This document shows, one piece after another, positions 11,645 through 22,735 of a DNA stretch of 64,000 bases. Origin of the DNA: Symbiodinium microadriaticum (Eukaryota; Sar; Dinophyceae; Suessiales; Symbiodiniaceae); assembly GCA_001939145.1 (NCBI GenBank), contig LSRX01000418.1:62001-126000 (forward strand). The letters run 5' to 3'. Made by a program: the position numbers and the translations under genes. The stretch's first letter is position 1. Each line of letters starts with the position of its first letter. The notes beneath the pieces were generated by a model. It made no database searches, was not told where the DNA came from, and was given only the letters and a program-made list of their open reading frames with translations.

Positions 11645-12224
11645 CTCCCTCCCTCCCTCTCTCCCTCTCCCTCTCCCTCTCCCTCTCCCTCTCCCTCTCC
11701 CTCTCCCTCTCCCTCTCCCTCTCCCTCTCCCTCTCCCTCTCCCTCTCCCTCTCCCTCTCCCTCTCCCTCTCCCTCTCCCTCTCCCTCTCCCTCTCCCTCT
11801 CCCTCTCCCTCTCCCTCTCCCTCTCCCTCTCCCTCTCCCTCTCCCTCTCCCTCTCCCTCTCCCTCTCCCTCTCCCTCTCCCTCTCCCTCTCCCTCTCCCT
11901 CTCCCTCTCCCTCTCCCTCTCCCTCTCCCTCTCCCTCTCCCTCTCCCTCTCCCTCTCCCTCTCCCTCTCCCTCTCCCTCTCCCTCTCCCTCTCCCTCTCC
12001 CTCTCCCTCTCCCTCTCCCTCTCCCTCTCCCTCTCCCTCTCCCTCTCCCTCTCCCTCTCCCTCTCCCTCTCCCTCTCCCTCTCCCTCTCCCTCTCCCTCT
12101 CCCTCTCCCTCTCCCTCTCCCTCTCCCTCTCCCTCTCCCTCTCCCTCTCCCTCTCCCTCTCCCTCTCCCTCTCCCTCTCCCTCTCCCTCTNCTCCCTCTC
12201 CCCTCCCTCCCTCCCTCCCTCCCT
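11645..12224. repeat. (CTCTCC)n hexanucleotide array, about 580 bp
   Basis: Near-perfect CTCTCC units run from about 11660 to 12190, flanked by CCCT tetranucleotide runs on both sides and interrupted by a single N at 12191. One strand is purely pyrimidine, so triplex (H-DNA) formation is possible. Long open frames here (poly Ser-Leu, Pro-Leu, Arg-Glu, Arg-Gly) are artefacts of the repeat. The lone N suggests the assembled length is uncertain. Confidence 0.95.
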
Positions 12225-13285
12225 GTCTTCCCTTCTGTTTCGCCGTAAGCCTGGCAACTTAATCCACCATGCTGAATCCTTAACCATGCCTTTAGACTCC
12301 ACACTCCCTTCGTTTCCTGTATTTTCATGCTCAATAGCAGTTAAGTGACCTTAAAGATGGGATGTTGGGTGATGTAGACCACTGATTCATACAGAATCCT
12401 TCAAGGGCCCCAGATAGTATTGCGACCCCTACTATGTCCCATATAAACGGCAAGGGCTGAATGACTCAGGGATCAACGTTGACGTTCCGTGTGCTAGAAA
12501 TCTTCTGGCCAGACTGCACACGTGGGTGCGCTTGGTTTCGGTGGACAAGGGCTTAGTAGGGGTTCTTTGTAGGGCTGTCAAGGATTAGGGTTTAGAGGGC
12601 TTTGGTTTTATGACAGATTCCAGTTAATTCGCCCTATCGTCTGACAGGAGCGAAGAGCTATGCCGAAAGCTCCTTTGATCCAGCTTGGTGCTGGGCTTGT
12701 CCGGCTTCTGCCCCCACAGCACCTTTGTCGCAAGCATTTTGCGAGTTGTTCGTTCGATCTTTTGCGACCCACTCTAGGAAGGAGGCAACACTAGCAGTGG
12801 TAAAAAACACAGGGTTGCCCAGCCACTTCGGCCCCTTGAGTGGCCCTTGAGTATGACGGGAAGCAGCATGCCTGTACCGAGCAGCCACTTCCTACGATCT
12901 GGCCCCCAAGCTCCCTTTTAAGCTCCCAAAATAGGCACAACAAGTAACAATCGCTCACCAAAAATTCCTAACGGCCTTTAAGGCCCCGATCCTTAAACCC
13001 TAAACCTTAAACCCCGAACCTTTAAAGCCTAAATCCTGAACCATGTTCGATGCCGCGGTGCCGTCGGCAACTTGGCACTTGCCTCGCTGGGTCGCCAAGC
13101 CTTCAACAGCTCGGTAACAACGAACCCGCAAAAAAAGGCTGGTTTCAGCACTCACTCTCGGACCTACCGACCTACCTTGGCGAGGTTCCTGGTACGACGA
13201 TTTAGGGTTTTGGGTTTAGGGCTTAGAGCCCGAAAAAAGGCTCGAGTTGCTCAAATTTCTGTGTGCTTGCTGCGTTGGGTCTGGG
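12225..13285. other. Non-coding stretch
   Basis: No domain-bearing frame. Near 13143-13194 lies one copy of a dispersed motif (CAGCACTCACTCTCGGAC, then GGCGAGGTTCCTGGTA) described among the findings. Confidence 0.5.
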
Positions 13286-13340
13286 NNNNNNNNNNNNNNN
13301 NNNNNNNNNNNNNNNNNNNNNNNNNNNNNNNNNNNNNNNN
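13286..13340. other. Assembly gap (55 N) followed by a poly-G run
   Basis: Thirteen G bases follow immediately (13341-13353). Confidence 0.99.
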
Positions 13341-13353
13341 GGGGGGGGGGGGG

Positions 13354-15461
13354 TTTACACTCTCACAAACTCGGACAATCCAGGCTGGAGGGGGGGGGTT
13401 TTAGGATTACATTTTGTGAGATTAGGGCGCGTGTTGAGGGCATGCGGGCTTAGGATTTAGACCCTGCGCTGGGGAAGGCCAAACCTTGCTTATGGCATCT
13501 AGGTTTCTAGGCAGGCATTAATTACGCGGAAGGTGTTTGTTAGCATCCCTAACGAGACTTGAGGTATGGGTTTGGCCAGATGTGTGGATTGGGGTTTGGC
13601 TTGCGGTTTAGGTTGAGGGCTGTGGATTTAAGGCCTTGGTACCTGGTATCTTTGCCTTTATCGAGTCTCCTGTCCGATAATGTCCGATAACAGATACTGA
13701 GGCGCTGCTGGAGCAGGCCTGGAAGCTGGCTCCACGCACGTGCTCATGCAGCGGCCTGCATTAGATCACGACGCTCGCGGATATGCCGGATATGCGCAGA
13801 CAGTTCTGAAGCACCTGTCAGTGTCTGCACGCGAGTCGCGACCGCATGCAAAGTCCAAGGGGTCTCCACTTCCCGAAATTTCGCCTCGAAGCCCTGAAGG
13901 CTTAAGGCTGCTTGCTGGCTTCAAGCTATGCGATGGGGCGCATCACCTCCTGCCGCTTCGGCAGCATCACGCAAGCTCAGCCGCCGCTTGGACACGCGAG
14001 AGCTTCATAGTTCTTGAATCAAGGCGCCCAAAGAGACGATAGTCTGGAAGCTAGGCTTGGCGGAAAGAGAAGTGTGAGTATGTCGCAAGCAAGTCTTGGC
14101 ATAGCCATCGTTTAGTATCTACTTCTACGCACGCTGCCGCGCGCTATCCAAAGCCCTCAAACCCTCGCACCTCCCCGGATGTGGAGATGGGAAAGACCTG
14201 AAGCCAGAAACTCCAAAAAAGGGATTTTACCTGGACCCCAGAAGTAGGTAGAACAATGGCCTCTTGTGGGCGTCGGGCGTCCTTATTTTACTTTGGGGGT
14301 TTAGGACCCCAAAGCGAAACCCCAAAAGCCAGAGGTCTGAAGCGCACGAACCAGGAACCTGCCTCCAGCAGTAATGTCCACCTCATCTAAAGCTTTTGAG
14401 GCTATAGGGTTTGAAAGCTTCGGGGCCTTCGAGCTTTGGGCTTTGGAGATTTGGGTCAAGATTCAGGTCTTCTTGCTTCAATGGGCTTTGTTTTTCTCCG
14501 AAGTGGACCTGGTGCAGCGGCGACTGCTGGCATGTGGGGGTCTGGATTTTCAGGCATAATTGCTAAGGGCATGTGGAGCCTGTATGAGATTCCCCGAACA
14601 AATTGGACAGTTGATGTTGCCCCTGATAACAGGGTCGTAGCTGTCATGCAAGGACGAAGCAGTACCCCGCACGAACAAGTATACTGTCGCTGTAAACAAG
14701 CGCTTAGTAGAGCTCCAGGGCACAGGGCGCCCGGTAACCCTACGCGCTTTTGCATCCAGGCCTGCTCAACCTGCCCTACACCAAGTCCTGGACCCTGCCA
14801 TAACAGCCCCAATGGCCCCCTTATACACCCCAATTCCTAGTCCTAATTCCTGAGACCTGAGCTCAGCAGTCCCCAAGACTTGCCCGCCGACAGGAAAGAG
14901 AATGTATCAAGACGTAGGAAAGAGGCCTGCTCGGATTCTTGCAAACCCCAAAACAAGGAGCGTCGATTCATTGCGAAGCTAAGGCGGGGCTACGTAAATG
15001 TCCTTAATTCGGGGATCGCAAAATTAGTTCTGCTCAGCCCACCCTAAACCCCAAGCACTGCTCAGCCGTTACTGAGCTCTCGAAGGCAGTATAAATAAAC
15101 CTTGGACCCCTGCGCCAGCAGAGTGGAAGTCAATCGGATCATGGCGTAGTAGCGTCGAGGCTTCCCGGATTGTTTTTGAAAATCAACTCCGGCTTAGAGG
15201 ATTGGAGGATTTGAGGAAAAGTCTCGGGAATCTCTCAACTTCCACTGTCAGAGGTGATCCCAAAGTCAAAGGTCGGCTGGTGTCTCGAAGTTTCTGCACT
15301 TTTGAAAACGAGGCTGGCACAAGCGAGCTATCAAGAGTGCTGTGCCGACCTCTTTCTATATGCATGGGCTCTTGCACACAACGTCCTTAAACGCCTGGAC
15401 TTCGATTCGAAGTCTTGATGGTCTCTATATGGAGTGCCATGGGGCCGGAAACGAAAATCGC
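13354..15461. other. Non-coding stretch
   Basis: A second, weaker copy of the dispersed CACTCTCACAAACTCGGAC motif lies at 13357-13395. Frames of up to 134 codons at 14436-14840 are mirrored by open frames on the other strand and have no domain. Confidence 0.5.
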
Positions 15462-15869
15462 TCAGCTTCGCCACGAAATCCGTCTGTCTGTCCTGAAACC
15501 TAAGCCTAAGCGCTTCTCTTGAACAACATCACGCGCCAAACTCGAGCCGCAGAGCTGCACAAGCAAGGCCAACAAAAGCGTTTTGTTTTGGGCTTCAGCT
15601 TCACCATGCTTCACTGATACCCCACTCTTCCCTAAATGCTGCAACTGGCGAAGTCTGGCTTGTAAGGCTAGCAAGCAGCAGCCGTCCACCACATCTCTGC
15701 AAGAGCCATACACGAACACGCGGATGATGCTAGGGAAGACACTGGCGATAACTGCGAGGTGCATGACTGCCGGTGACCCTACCACAAGCCCCAACCCCAG
15801 CCGTAACACCACCTCGGCAACTGCATCCAGAATGTTCTTGCCCACAAGGCCCTCGCTGTTGAAGGGCTT
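15462..15869 (-). CDS. Candidate exon or gene fragment, unknown product
   Basis: This is a 136-codon stretch open between stops at 15872-15870 and 15464-15462, with no ATG near its start; GTG at 15845 is the first conventional-like start. The translation is not low-complexity. It has hydrophobic helical segments (LDAVAEVVLRLGLGLVVG, then MHLAVIASVFPSIIRVFV) followed by Leu-rich helices (LLALQARLRQLQHLG and LLLALLVQLCGSS). This is reminiscent of helical-repeat proteins, but no family is recognised. An AG lies directly at the upstream edge and could be a splice acceptor, though no clear pyrimidine tract precedes it. The opposite strand is also partly open. It may be an exon, a decayed gene or chance. 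Confidence 0.25.
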   Translation of the reverse strand, partial: KPFNSEGLVGKNILDAVAEVVLRLGLGLVVGSPAVMHLAVIASVFPSIIRVFVYGSCRDVVDGCCLLALQARLRQLQHLGKSGVSVKHGEAEAQNKTLLLALLVQLCGSSLARDVVQEKRLGLGFRTDRRISWRS

Positions 15870-16573
15870 CTAGGGTTTCACTGTGCGGGCCCTCCGGATG
15901 CTCAAGGGTCTGGAGATCTTCGCGTGAACCTTTGCCTTTGGGCCTTTGCGGAGCTGGTCTTTGCCTTTGCAGTGGCCGTGGCAAGCGGCGTGGGGCAGAG
16001 CATGGGCAGGGGCCGCTTTTTCCTCATCTCTCTGTCGACTCACTTGACTCAACCCAGAGACTCCAAAAGACCTTGCTGAAGGGCTGCTAAATCATCCCCA
16101 AAACACATGTAAGGTACATTTCTTTGATACTGGGGGTGGGCTTCGAAGTCTCTCTGGGCAACTTGGGATGGATTCGATCTCACGTCGTGCCAGCTGTGGT
16201 GGCTTCCGTGGTCCGGAGGCAACAGAACGCCGGCCCGAGCTTTCTCGCCCCGTCAGTCATGGGAACATGATGTGACTTACCGGGTTTAGGGTTTAGGGCT
16301 TAGGGTTTCGATGTGACTTACGATAAACGGGACATGTTAAACAAGGTGCTCTCCTTCTTAAGCAGAAACAGATCATATAAAGCTGTGCTAAATCTAGACT
16401 AAGTCTCATAACACGCACCCAGAAGACCCTTAAACTCTAAACCCTAAACCCTAAAACTCAAAAAATGTAACGAACGCCTTTGAAAATAATCTGAACTCCG
16501 GTTTTCAGCTCGCCGTCTCCTGGTCGCTCCAGCCTTCGATGGGGAACCAGGGGTTTACTTTGAACTACCAGAA
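15870..16573. other. Non-coding stretch
   Basis: A minus-strand frame (16052-15870) reads a Lys/His/Arg-rich sequence just upstream of the candidate exon and ends at a stop directly before it. Telomere-like heptamers occur at 16282-16310 and 16436-16455. Confidence 0.45.
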
Positions 16574-16606
16574 CCTAGGGTTTAGGGTTTAGGGTTTAGG
16601 GTTTAG
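16574..16606 (+). repeat. Short perfect telomere-like tract
   Basis: Four to five uninterrupted TTTAGGG heptamers. Confidence 0.8.
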
Positions 16607-17092
16607 GTACTTCTTTTATAGTTAGATATATCTATATTTCTGCATTACTATTCAGTGTTGGGGGTTATGATAAGTGGTTTAAGGTAGGGTTTGGGGATTA
16701 TATGGTCACCAAACCGATTTTGCACAAAGATTGGGATGTTCTGTAGGCGGGTCCCAAAAGAGGACTGCTCCCTGCCGTTGTTGTCAGCTGCGCTGGCGAA
16801 CCTCGGTGAAGTTTTGCCTGCTGCTTCGCAGCATGCAGCTTCGACATGTGAGACCGAACCCTAAACTCTTAAATCCCAAACCAGAAAAACCCTCACCCGA
16901 ACTCTAAAAACCCTAAACTCTCAAACCCGAAACCAGAAAAAACCCTGAGCAGAACATCGCAGAGCTCTAAAGCCCTGATACAACCTTCCTAAGACCACCG
17001 CCAAGGTCCAAGGCCCAACGCCCTGAACCCCGAATCGCTGTGAAGCCTTTTGGTACCCTAGATTTCAATCTCCTTCTGGTACCCTTAGACCC

Positions 17093-17372
17093 GAAACATC
17101 CCTAAACCCTGAACCCTAAACTACCCTAGACTTCAATCTTCTTCTGGTGCCCTAGACCCTAGACCCTACACCCTGAACCCTGGACTTCAAGCTTCGGTCT
17201 GCAAAGGGGGCAGGGAAGACTCGGCCCTACGGCCTGGGTTTAGGGTTTAGGGTTTATAGGGTTCAGGGTTTAGGGTTCAGGGTTCAGGGTTTAGGGGTTT
17301 GGGGTTTAGGGTTTAGGGTTCAGGGTTTTGGGGTTTAGGGTTTAGGGTCTAGGGTTTAGGGGTTTCAGGAGC
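17093..17372. repeat. Inverted pair of telomere-like tracts
   Basis: CCCTAAA/CCCTAGA units at 17093-17180 face TTTAGGG, TTCAGGG and TTTAGGGG units at 17233-17372. The 50 or so bases between include GGGGGCAGGGAAGACTCGG. Confidence 0.8.
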
Positions 17373-19283
17373 CGGTGGGGCTCTTGGACCGAAGGGACAC
17401 CCCGAAGGGGCGACAAACCAAGAATTACAGTTGTGCGGCAAGCTGGCCGCAAAGGTCAGTCGGCTTTGCCGAGTGACCTGGACATGGCCTAGTGGACGGA
17501 ACCTTTGATCAAGCGTTCGTGAATACTTACAAGCAAGCCCAGCAGCTAGCTATTACTGTACAATTACAATTCTGTTCAGGGTCAGAGGTTGAGGGCTAGA
17601 GAGCTTGGGTAACTTTGGTTTCCTTCTACGGCTTTGGGTTTGGGTTTGGGGCCTCGGGAAATGGTCCACCTGACCATCTGGACATCCCATACCAATCCTA
17701 AGTCCACGTAGCATATTACATAAGGCTTTGTCCTCTTCGAGCGATGAAGTTTCACATCCGATATCCGATGTAGGAACTCGCCAATAGCCATGATGACCTC
17801 ACACTTACTGTAAACTGTAAAGGTCTCCAGAATCTCGCTTGCAGCAGCCCTTATACCCTAAAGTGAGTCTTGCTTGTGCTCAGGTGCGCTGTCGATGTTT
17901 GCATTCTCAGGCGTAAAAGGATTAATGACGAGCTTGCCCACAAGGACTTCCCTCTCAGGGCGGAAAGAGCAGCAGCAAAGCGGCAACCTGCTAAACCGCT
18001 CCGTTGTGTTTTAATCTGGGCTCGGGCTAAGGTTCTTAGCTTGTGGGAGTACAATAGTTATGGGCAGAGTAAGTTAGCATAGTTACAAGTAAGTTCCTTC
18101 ACAACAACACAGTAAAGGATGCTATGAAGGCTATGTAAGCATATGTTTTTTCTCATGGCAGGGGGAGGGCCCTGCTCGAGAGTTACCGGGCATTGGCAAG
18201 ACCCTGCCAGGAGCTCTGCCTTTCTGGGTGAAGGCTTATCCAACGCGGTGCATAGATCCTTCAGCCCCAATTTGTAAGTCCGTAAATGTTTTATCCATGT
18301 ATGATGGCACGCAACTGTGAACCCAAGCATGCCCACAGATGTTAACACATCATGAACTCACAGATGCTTTGTGAAGCTCTCCACCTGGAGTCATGCCCTT
18401 GCTGCGGATGTCTGCTTGTTCCCACATGGTAAACCCAAAAAACAGAAGAAAACGTTTCACGCCAATGATAGGGAACCCCCAGGCTCCTAGGAACATCGAA
18501 AACGGGGCATGCAAACTCCATGATGTAGACCTTGCGACCACCCATACCATCTCAGGCTTCAAACCATCACCAAGACCTCCCTCATGTTCAAGCCTGAACC
18601 CTCAACCCCAGAAATCCACCATGCAACATGACAATCCACCTGGCTTTAGTTGTAGACCCCGGAGAAGGTGAGCAGGTTGTCGCAGACAGTGTTCCGGAGC
18701 CCTGATCACGAAGCAACTGGCTGGAAGACTCATCTCAAATGGGTTGACGCAAGAAAAGAGCTTGGTCTTCAAGAGTTCAGAGGGGGTGGAGGATTCTGAG
18801 ATCTAGCTGGCTCAAAGCAAAGGAGTTTCAGGCTTTCTGCCTGCAGCCTTACAATCGGTATCCTCAGCGAAAACATTGCGATAACAAAAACAGTATCCAG
18901 CCAGGACAGGCTATCTTGAATTCATTCTAAAACCCCAACCGAAATGCTAAAAACCCTGGTACCTAACCCCCGAAGACGTAAACCTCAAAAGCTCCAACCT
19001 TAAACCCCCATGAACACCTCAAAACGCTGAAAACCTTGAAAGCTAAACCCCAACACTCCAACGTTCAAGTAACAAAACCCTCTGACACCCTTGAAAGTTA
19101 AACGCCAACATTCAAATTATTCCGAGCCCTAAAACCCCAAACTTTAAACCCCCAAAAGCCTAAAGCCCTATTTAAAACCCCAGCTCGCCTTCTTGCCATT
19201 GCCCTCCCGGGCATCCCTCCCTGGTACCTTGGGTCTCGCAGTTGGGAACCTTGGCAAAACTGCGACTTAGGCCCTCCCAGGGC
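17373..19283. other. Non-coding stretch
   Basis: No frame above 97 codons has a recognisable product. The 18930-19180 part is C/A-rich, with loose AACCCC/AAACCC repetition but no regular telomeric unit. Confidence 0.5.
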
Positions 19284-19378
19284 CTACCTGTAACCGAAAA
19301 GACCTACCTTTTCAAGGAACTATATATAGAAACCAAAATAAGGAACCCTAAAAAGTAGGTCGTTTCGGTTACAGGTAG
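19284..19378. mobile_element. MITE family I, single copy
   Basis: A 95-bp element with left arm CTACCTGTAACCGAAAAGAC and right arm GTCGTTTCGGTTACAGGTAG. The centre is TATATATAGAAACC followed by AATAAGGAACCCTAAAAAGT. Confidence 0.85.
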
Positions 19379-19379
19379 A

Positions 19380-19510
19380 GATTTAGGATTTTTCATCGGC
19401 TCGGTTTTTAGAAGCGGTTTAAGGGGGTTGGGGCTTGGCTTCGGGATTTAGGATTTCATCGACTCGGGTTTTTAGAAGTGGCTTAAAGGGGGTTGCGGCT
19501 TGGCGTGGGG
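19380..19510 (+). repeat. 65-bp tandem duplication
   Basis: ATTTAGGATTTTTCATCGGC (19381) and ATTTAGGATTTCATCGACTC (19446) start two diverged copies that also share TTTTTAGAAG, AGGGGGTTG and CTTGGC. It directly follows the family I element. Confidence 0.75.
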
Positions 19511-20819
19511 ACTATAGGGGTCTAGAGCTTCGACGTCAAGAGGTTCCTCTGTTAGTTGGTAAGAGTTTTTATAGTCAATTCGGGTTCTTGAACTTGTGCT
19601 TTTGACTGGATTGCATAAGTGTTCGATAACAGAGGGGTTCTAACGCATACACCGGTTGGTGAGGATGAAGGTTCAATGAGACTAAGGGCCTGCACAGCTT
19701 TCATAGGCTACTAGGAAGGAATTAGCTTTTGTTAATACTCAGGAGCCCAACACCTTTGACACCTCTCAGGAAGGCAGAAAACTGATTCAAACAATGGTCA
19801 AACAGCTTTCTGGGCAGAATATGTCATGGTTAGCTAGGATTTAATGGTCACCCAAGCTTGATAATGTCGCTTGATAATGTCGGCCTCTTGCAGGTCTCAG
19901 CGCCTCGGAATGCTGAGGACATTGGGATTGTCAGCGACAGATGGCACGGAAGATGTAGGAACGCTTCGGAGTCTTTTCGGGCTTCTCGGGTTATCCGAAG
20001 CACTGAAATCTGAAAAGCTCCGATGCTCGAATGAAATCCGAAGCAGCTTGACTCAGGGCTCAGTGTCAGGTATGGGGGGTCAATGCTTACAAGACCAGAG
20101 GAGCCGAAAGGCCAACACAGCATCCACCCCTATTGCAAGCTTGAAAATGCCGACACCGAAGTCTCCGTGCCATAAGTATCCAGTCGAGCCATCGAGATGT
20201 TTTGCAGAAGCTGGGGCTCAGACTGTTAAGTCAGCATGTCCATTTCCTTTGCGGTTTAAGTTTTCTGCTGTGCCATGTGTCGGGGCGTGGTCAGAGTACT
20301 GAAGGCGAGCTACATGGTGACATTGCGGTTCAGCTGTCTCGCTGCAGACGTACATCGCTGGGAAATGAATGTTTTCAGAGTAGCGGAGCGTAGCAGGCCA
20401 GGGCTCTCTAGCGAGGTGTGTCTAGGGCCCTATGCATCTCTTGGAAAAAACAGCCTCGAAGGTCATGTCGTGAGAGGCGACAAGCAGTCAAAGAACTTAG
20501 CGACTTTCACTGCTTCAGAAGAGGCTTGCAAACGCGAACAGCTGTTTGAGCAGTTCTCTTGAATCTCAGCCGGTACCCTCTGGTATCCCCCCCCGGGATG
20601 CTGGAACATCAGTATCCTTACGTCCCCGGACCCCAGCACGAATCAGTCCTATAGTCCACGTTCAGCCATAAACTCACTGCTGTTCGCCTAAACCCTAAAC
20701 CCTAAACCCTAAACCCTACACCTATAAGTCCCCCATATAATCCAGTTTGGGATGAGCTGCGCCAGCGCTGGACCACGAGACGGCCTTTTCGCCGAGAGTC
20801 CTGGCAAGATCCGACGCCC
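19511..20819. other. Non-coding stretch
   Basis: The longest frame is 143 codons (19871-20302, plus): Ser-rich, with no domain. Four perfect CCCTAAA units lie at about 20690-20717. Confidence 0.5.
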
Positions 20820-20923
20820 TACCTATAGTCTCCATTGTAGTTCCTTTTTGGGCTTACCTTTTAGGATCCTTAATATAGAATTGGTTAAACCAAAAAAAGG
20901 AACTACAATGGAGACCACAGGTA
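20820..20923 (+). mobile_element. MITE family B, copy 1
   Basis: A 104-bp element with ends TACCTATAGTCTCCATTGTA and the inverse of TACCTGTGGTCTCCATTGTA. The core is TTAGGATCCTTAATATAGAA. The arms share GTAGTTCCTTTTT with family A but differ at the tips. Confidence 0.9.
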
Positions 20924-22735
20924 CTCTCATGTCCTACAAAACGCAGGCACCACGTAAGCCTTAGCTCCGTAGGTCCTTGTTATTCAGAATATTCGTGTAT
21001 ATCCAAGGTTGAGCAAGGTTTCATAAAGAAGCGGTTCTCAGCCGATGGACTATAATTAATAGAGGTTTCATGGAGTGCAGGAGTTGAAGGTTTGGCAATA
21101 GGTTGACGGAAATACTGCTTGAGCCTCGGACCGTGGCCTTCCTGCCGTCCTTGAAGTCTTCGGATTTGGAGGAGCAGCACAGGACGCAGAACAGATCATT
21201 TCCCGTGTGATCCGGTAGTGGCTTCGACGCAGCTGGGACTTTACACCAAAAGATGCTGAACACGTAGCTAAACACCTTAACTTCTATGCACTGAGCCTCA
21301 TAGTGCAAGACGCGGATGTGGTCCATCGTCTGAAGGTCGACCTGGACTGACCACTCACTAAACCATCTGCCTGCACTGCTGCAGATCCGGATCTCTCAGC
21401 TCCATCTCTCAAGCCTGCTTCTGTCGCTGACGCTTACATCTTTTCTTGCCCAGTCTCCCGGCCTTCCTCTCAGCCTTGGAGGATTTCATGCGAGGGCTCA
21501 CCTTCCGGCGTGCGGGTAGGGTGCAGGACTCGAGACACAGGGATTCTGGGCAAGTTCAATAAGCTGCACCTTGATGTCTATACAGCTCCAATTGCAAACC
21601 ATGTCAGATGCACAGCCACTTGAACGTTGGCGAATGGCCAGAAGCTGCCACTACAAATGTTTGTGTGGGCCTCCTGCTATGTCAAAAGCTTACGGGGTTG
21701 ATTTTACAGTGACTGCGCCGATGCTTCGGTTCTGACTCATCTGCGCACGAGGCCAACCAGCCAGATTTACGGCAGCACCTAAACTCAAGAGCCAGCAGCC
21801 AATGGCAAACCAACCAGTTTCAGTGAAAAGCAAAGGTCTGCATCGATGAGTCGTGGTAGACTTGAGGAACTCAGCAATACATACACACCCTCAGATGCAA
21901 GCATACTAGCAACACTCGCGTAGGGTAAAAACATGGCTACCATGAGATCATACGCCCTAAACCTTGCACTCTAACCCTGCTGCCTATTGCGAAACCCCTT
22001 AAAAACCCTCACCCTCGCCCCCAAGTCTACCCCCTAAAATAAGCTAAGGCTAAAACAAAACAAGAAACCTCTAAGCCTTAAGCCCCGCATAAGCTACAGC
22101 TCCGGTCTCGCCTGAGCCTTCGGCTTCGTCGGAGGCTCGAAATTACCCTGGAAGGCGAGCCACTGCGGTGGGACCTCGGTTTGGTGAGATGTGCTTTAAG
22201 GCTCCTTGTTTCAACCCGCTACCAGTCTAGCAGCTCTTCTTTTGGGTTTGCAGCTTGGGGTTAAGTTGAAGCTAAGGTTTATAAGGATGTAAAATGCAAA
22301 AAAGCTTGGGTCGGAGGATAGTGGACGTAAGATGAAGGGCTTAGGGTTGTTGAGGCGTTGGGATGATAGGGAGAATCCAAGGAAGGCCAAACAAATCCTC
22401 TGAGCGCTATCAGTAGAAGTCCATCGTCTAGAATCGAGAGAAATCTGTAAAGCTTTGCATCTCCAGTCTTGCCCGAATCTCTGCATTCTTGCGTTCATGT
22501 AACATGTTTCCTTCGTAACTGTATATACTTATGCCGAAGACGTGCTAGTCAGCTGTCGTGGCCTGCGAAGACTAACACGGCCGTCTGAGAAGTTGATGCC
22601 AGCCACCCGATGCCCCGAACCCAAACCCTCGTACTGCGCCTTCGGGGACATTTGTGGAGTTTGCTGTCATGGGTCTCGCAGTTGACAGTCCGTCCCCGGG
22701 AATCACGTGCTGTGCCTGCCTTCACCGGGATGGAC
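20924..22735. other. Non-coding DNA downstream of the zinc-ribbon gene
   Basis: Contains no recognised gene. A further exon of the zinc-ribbon gene could lie here if the candidate splice donor at 22978 is used, but no acceptor could be chosen by eye. Confidence 0.45.

Noticed and set aside
11528-12348. Several open frames of more than 200 codons (Arg-Glu, Arg-Gly, Ser-Leu, Pro-Leu repeats)
   Set aside because: They are produced by the CTCTCC hexamer array, which is open in most frames on both strands.
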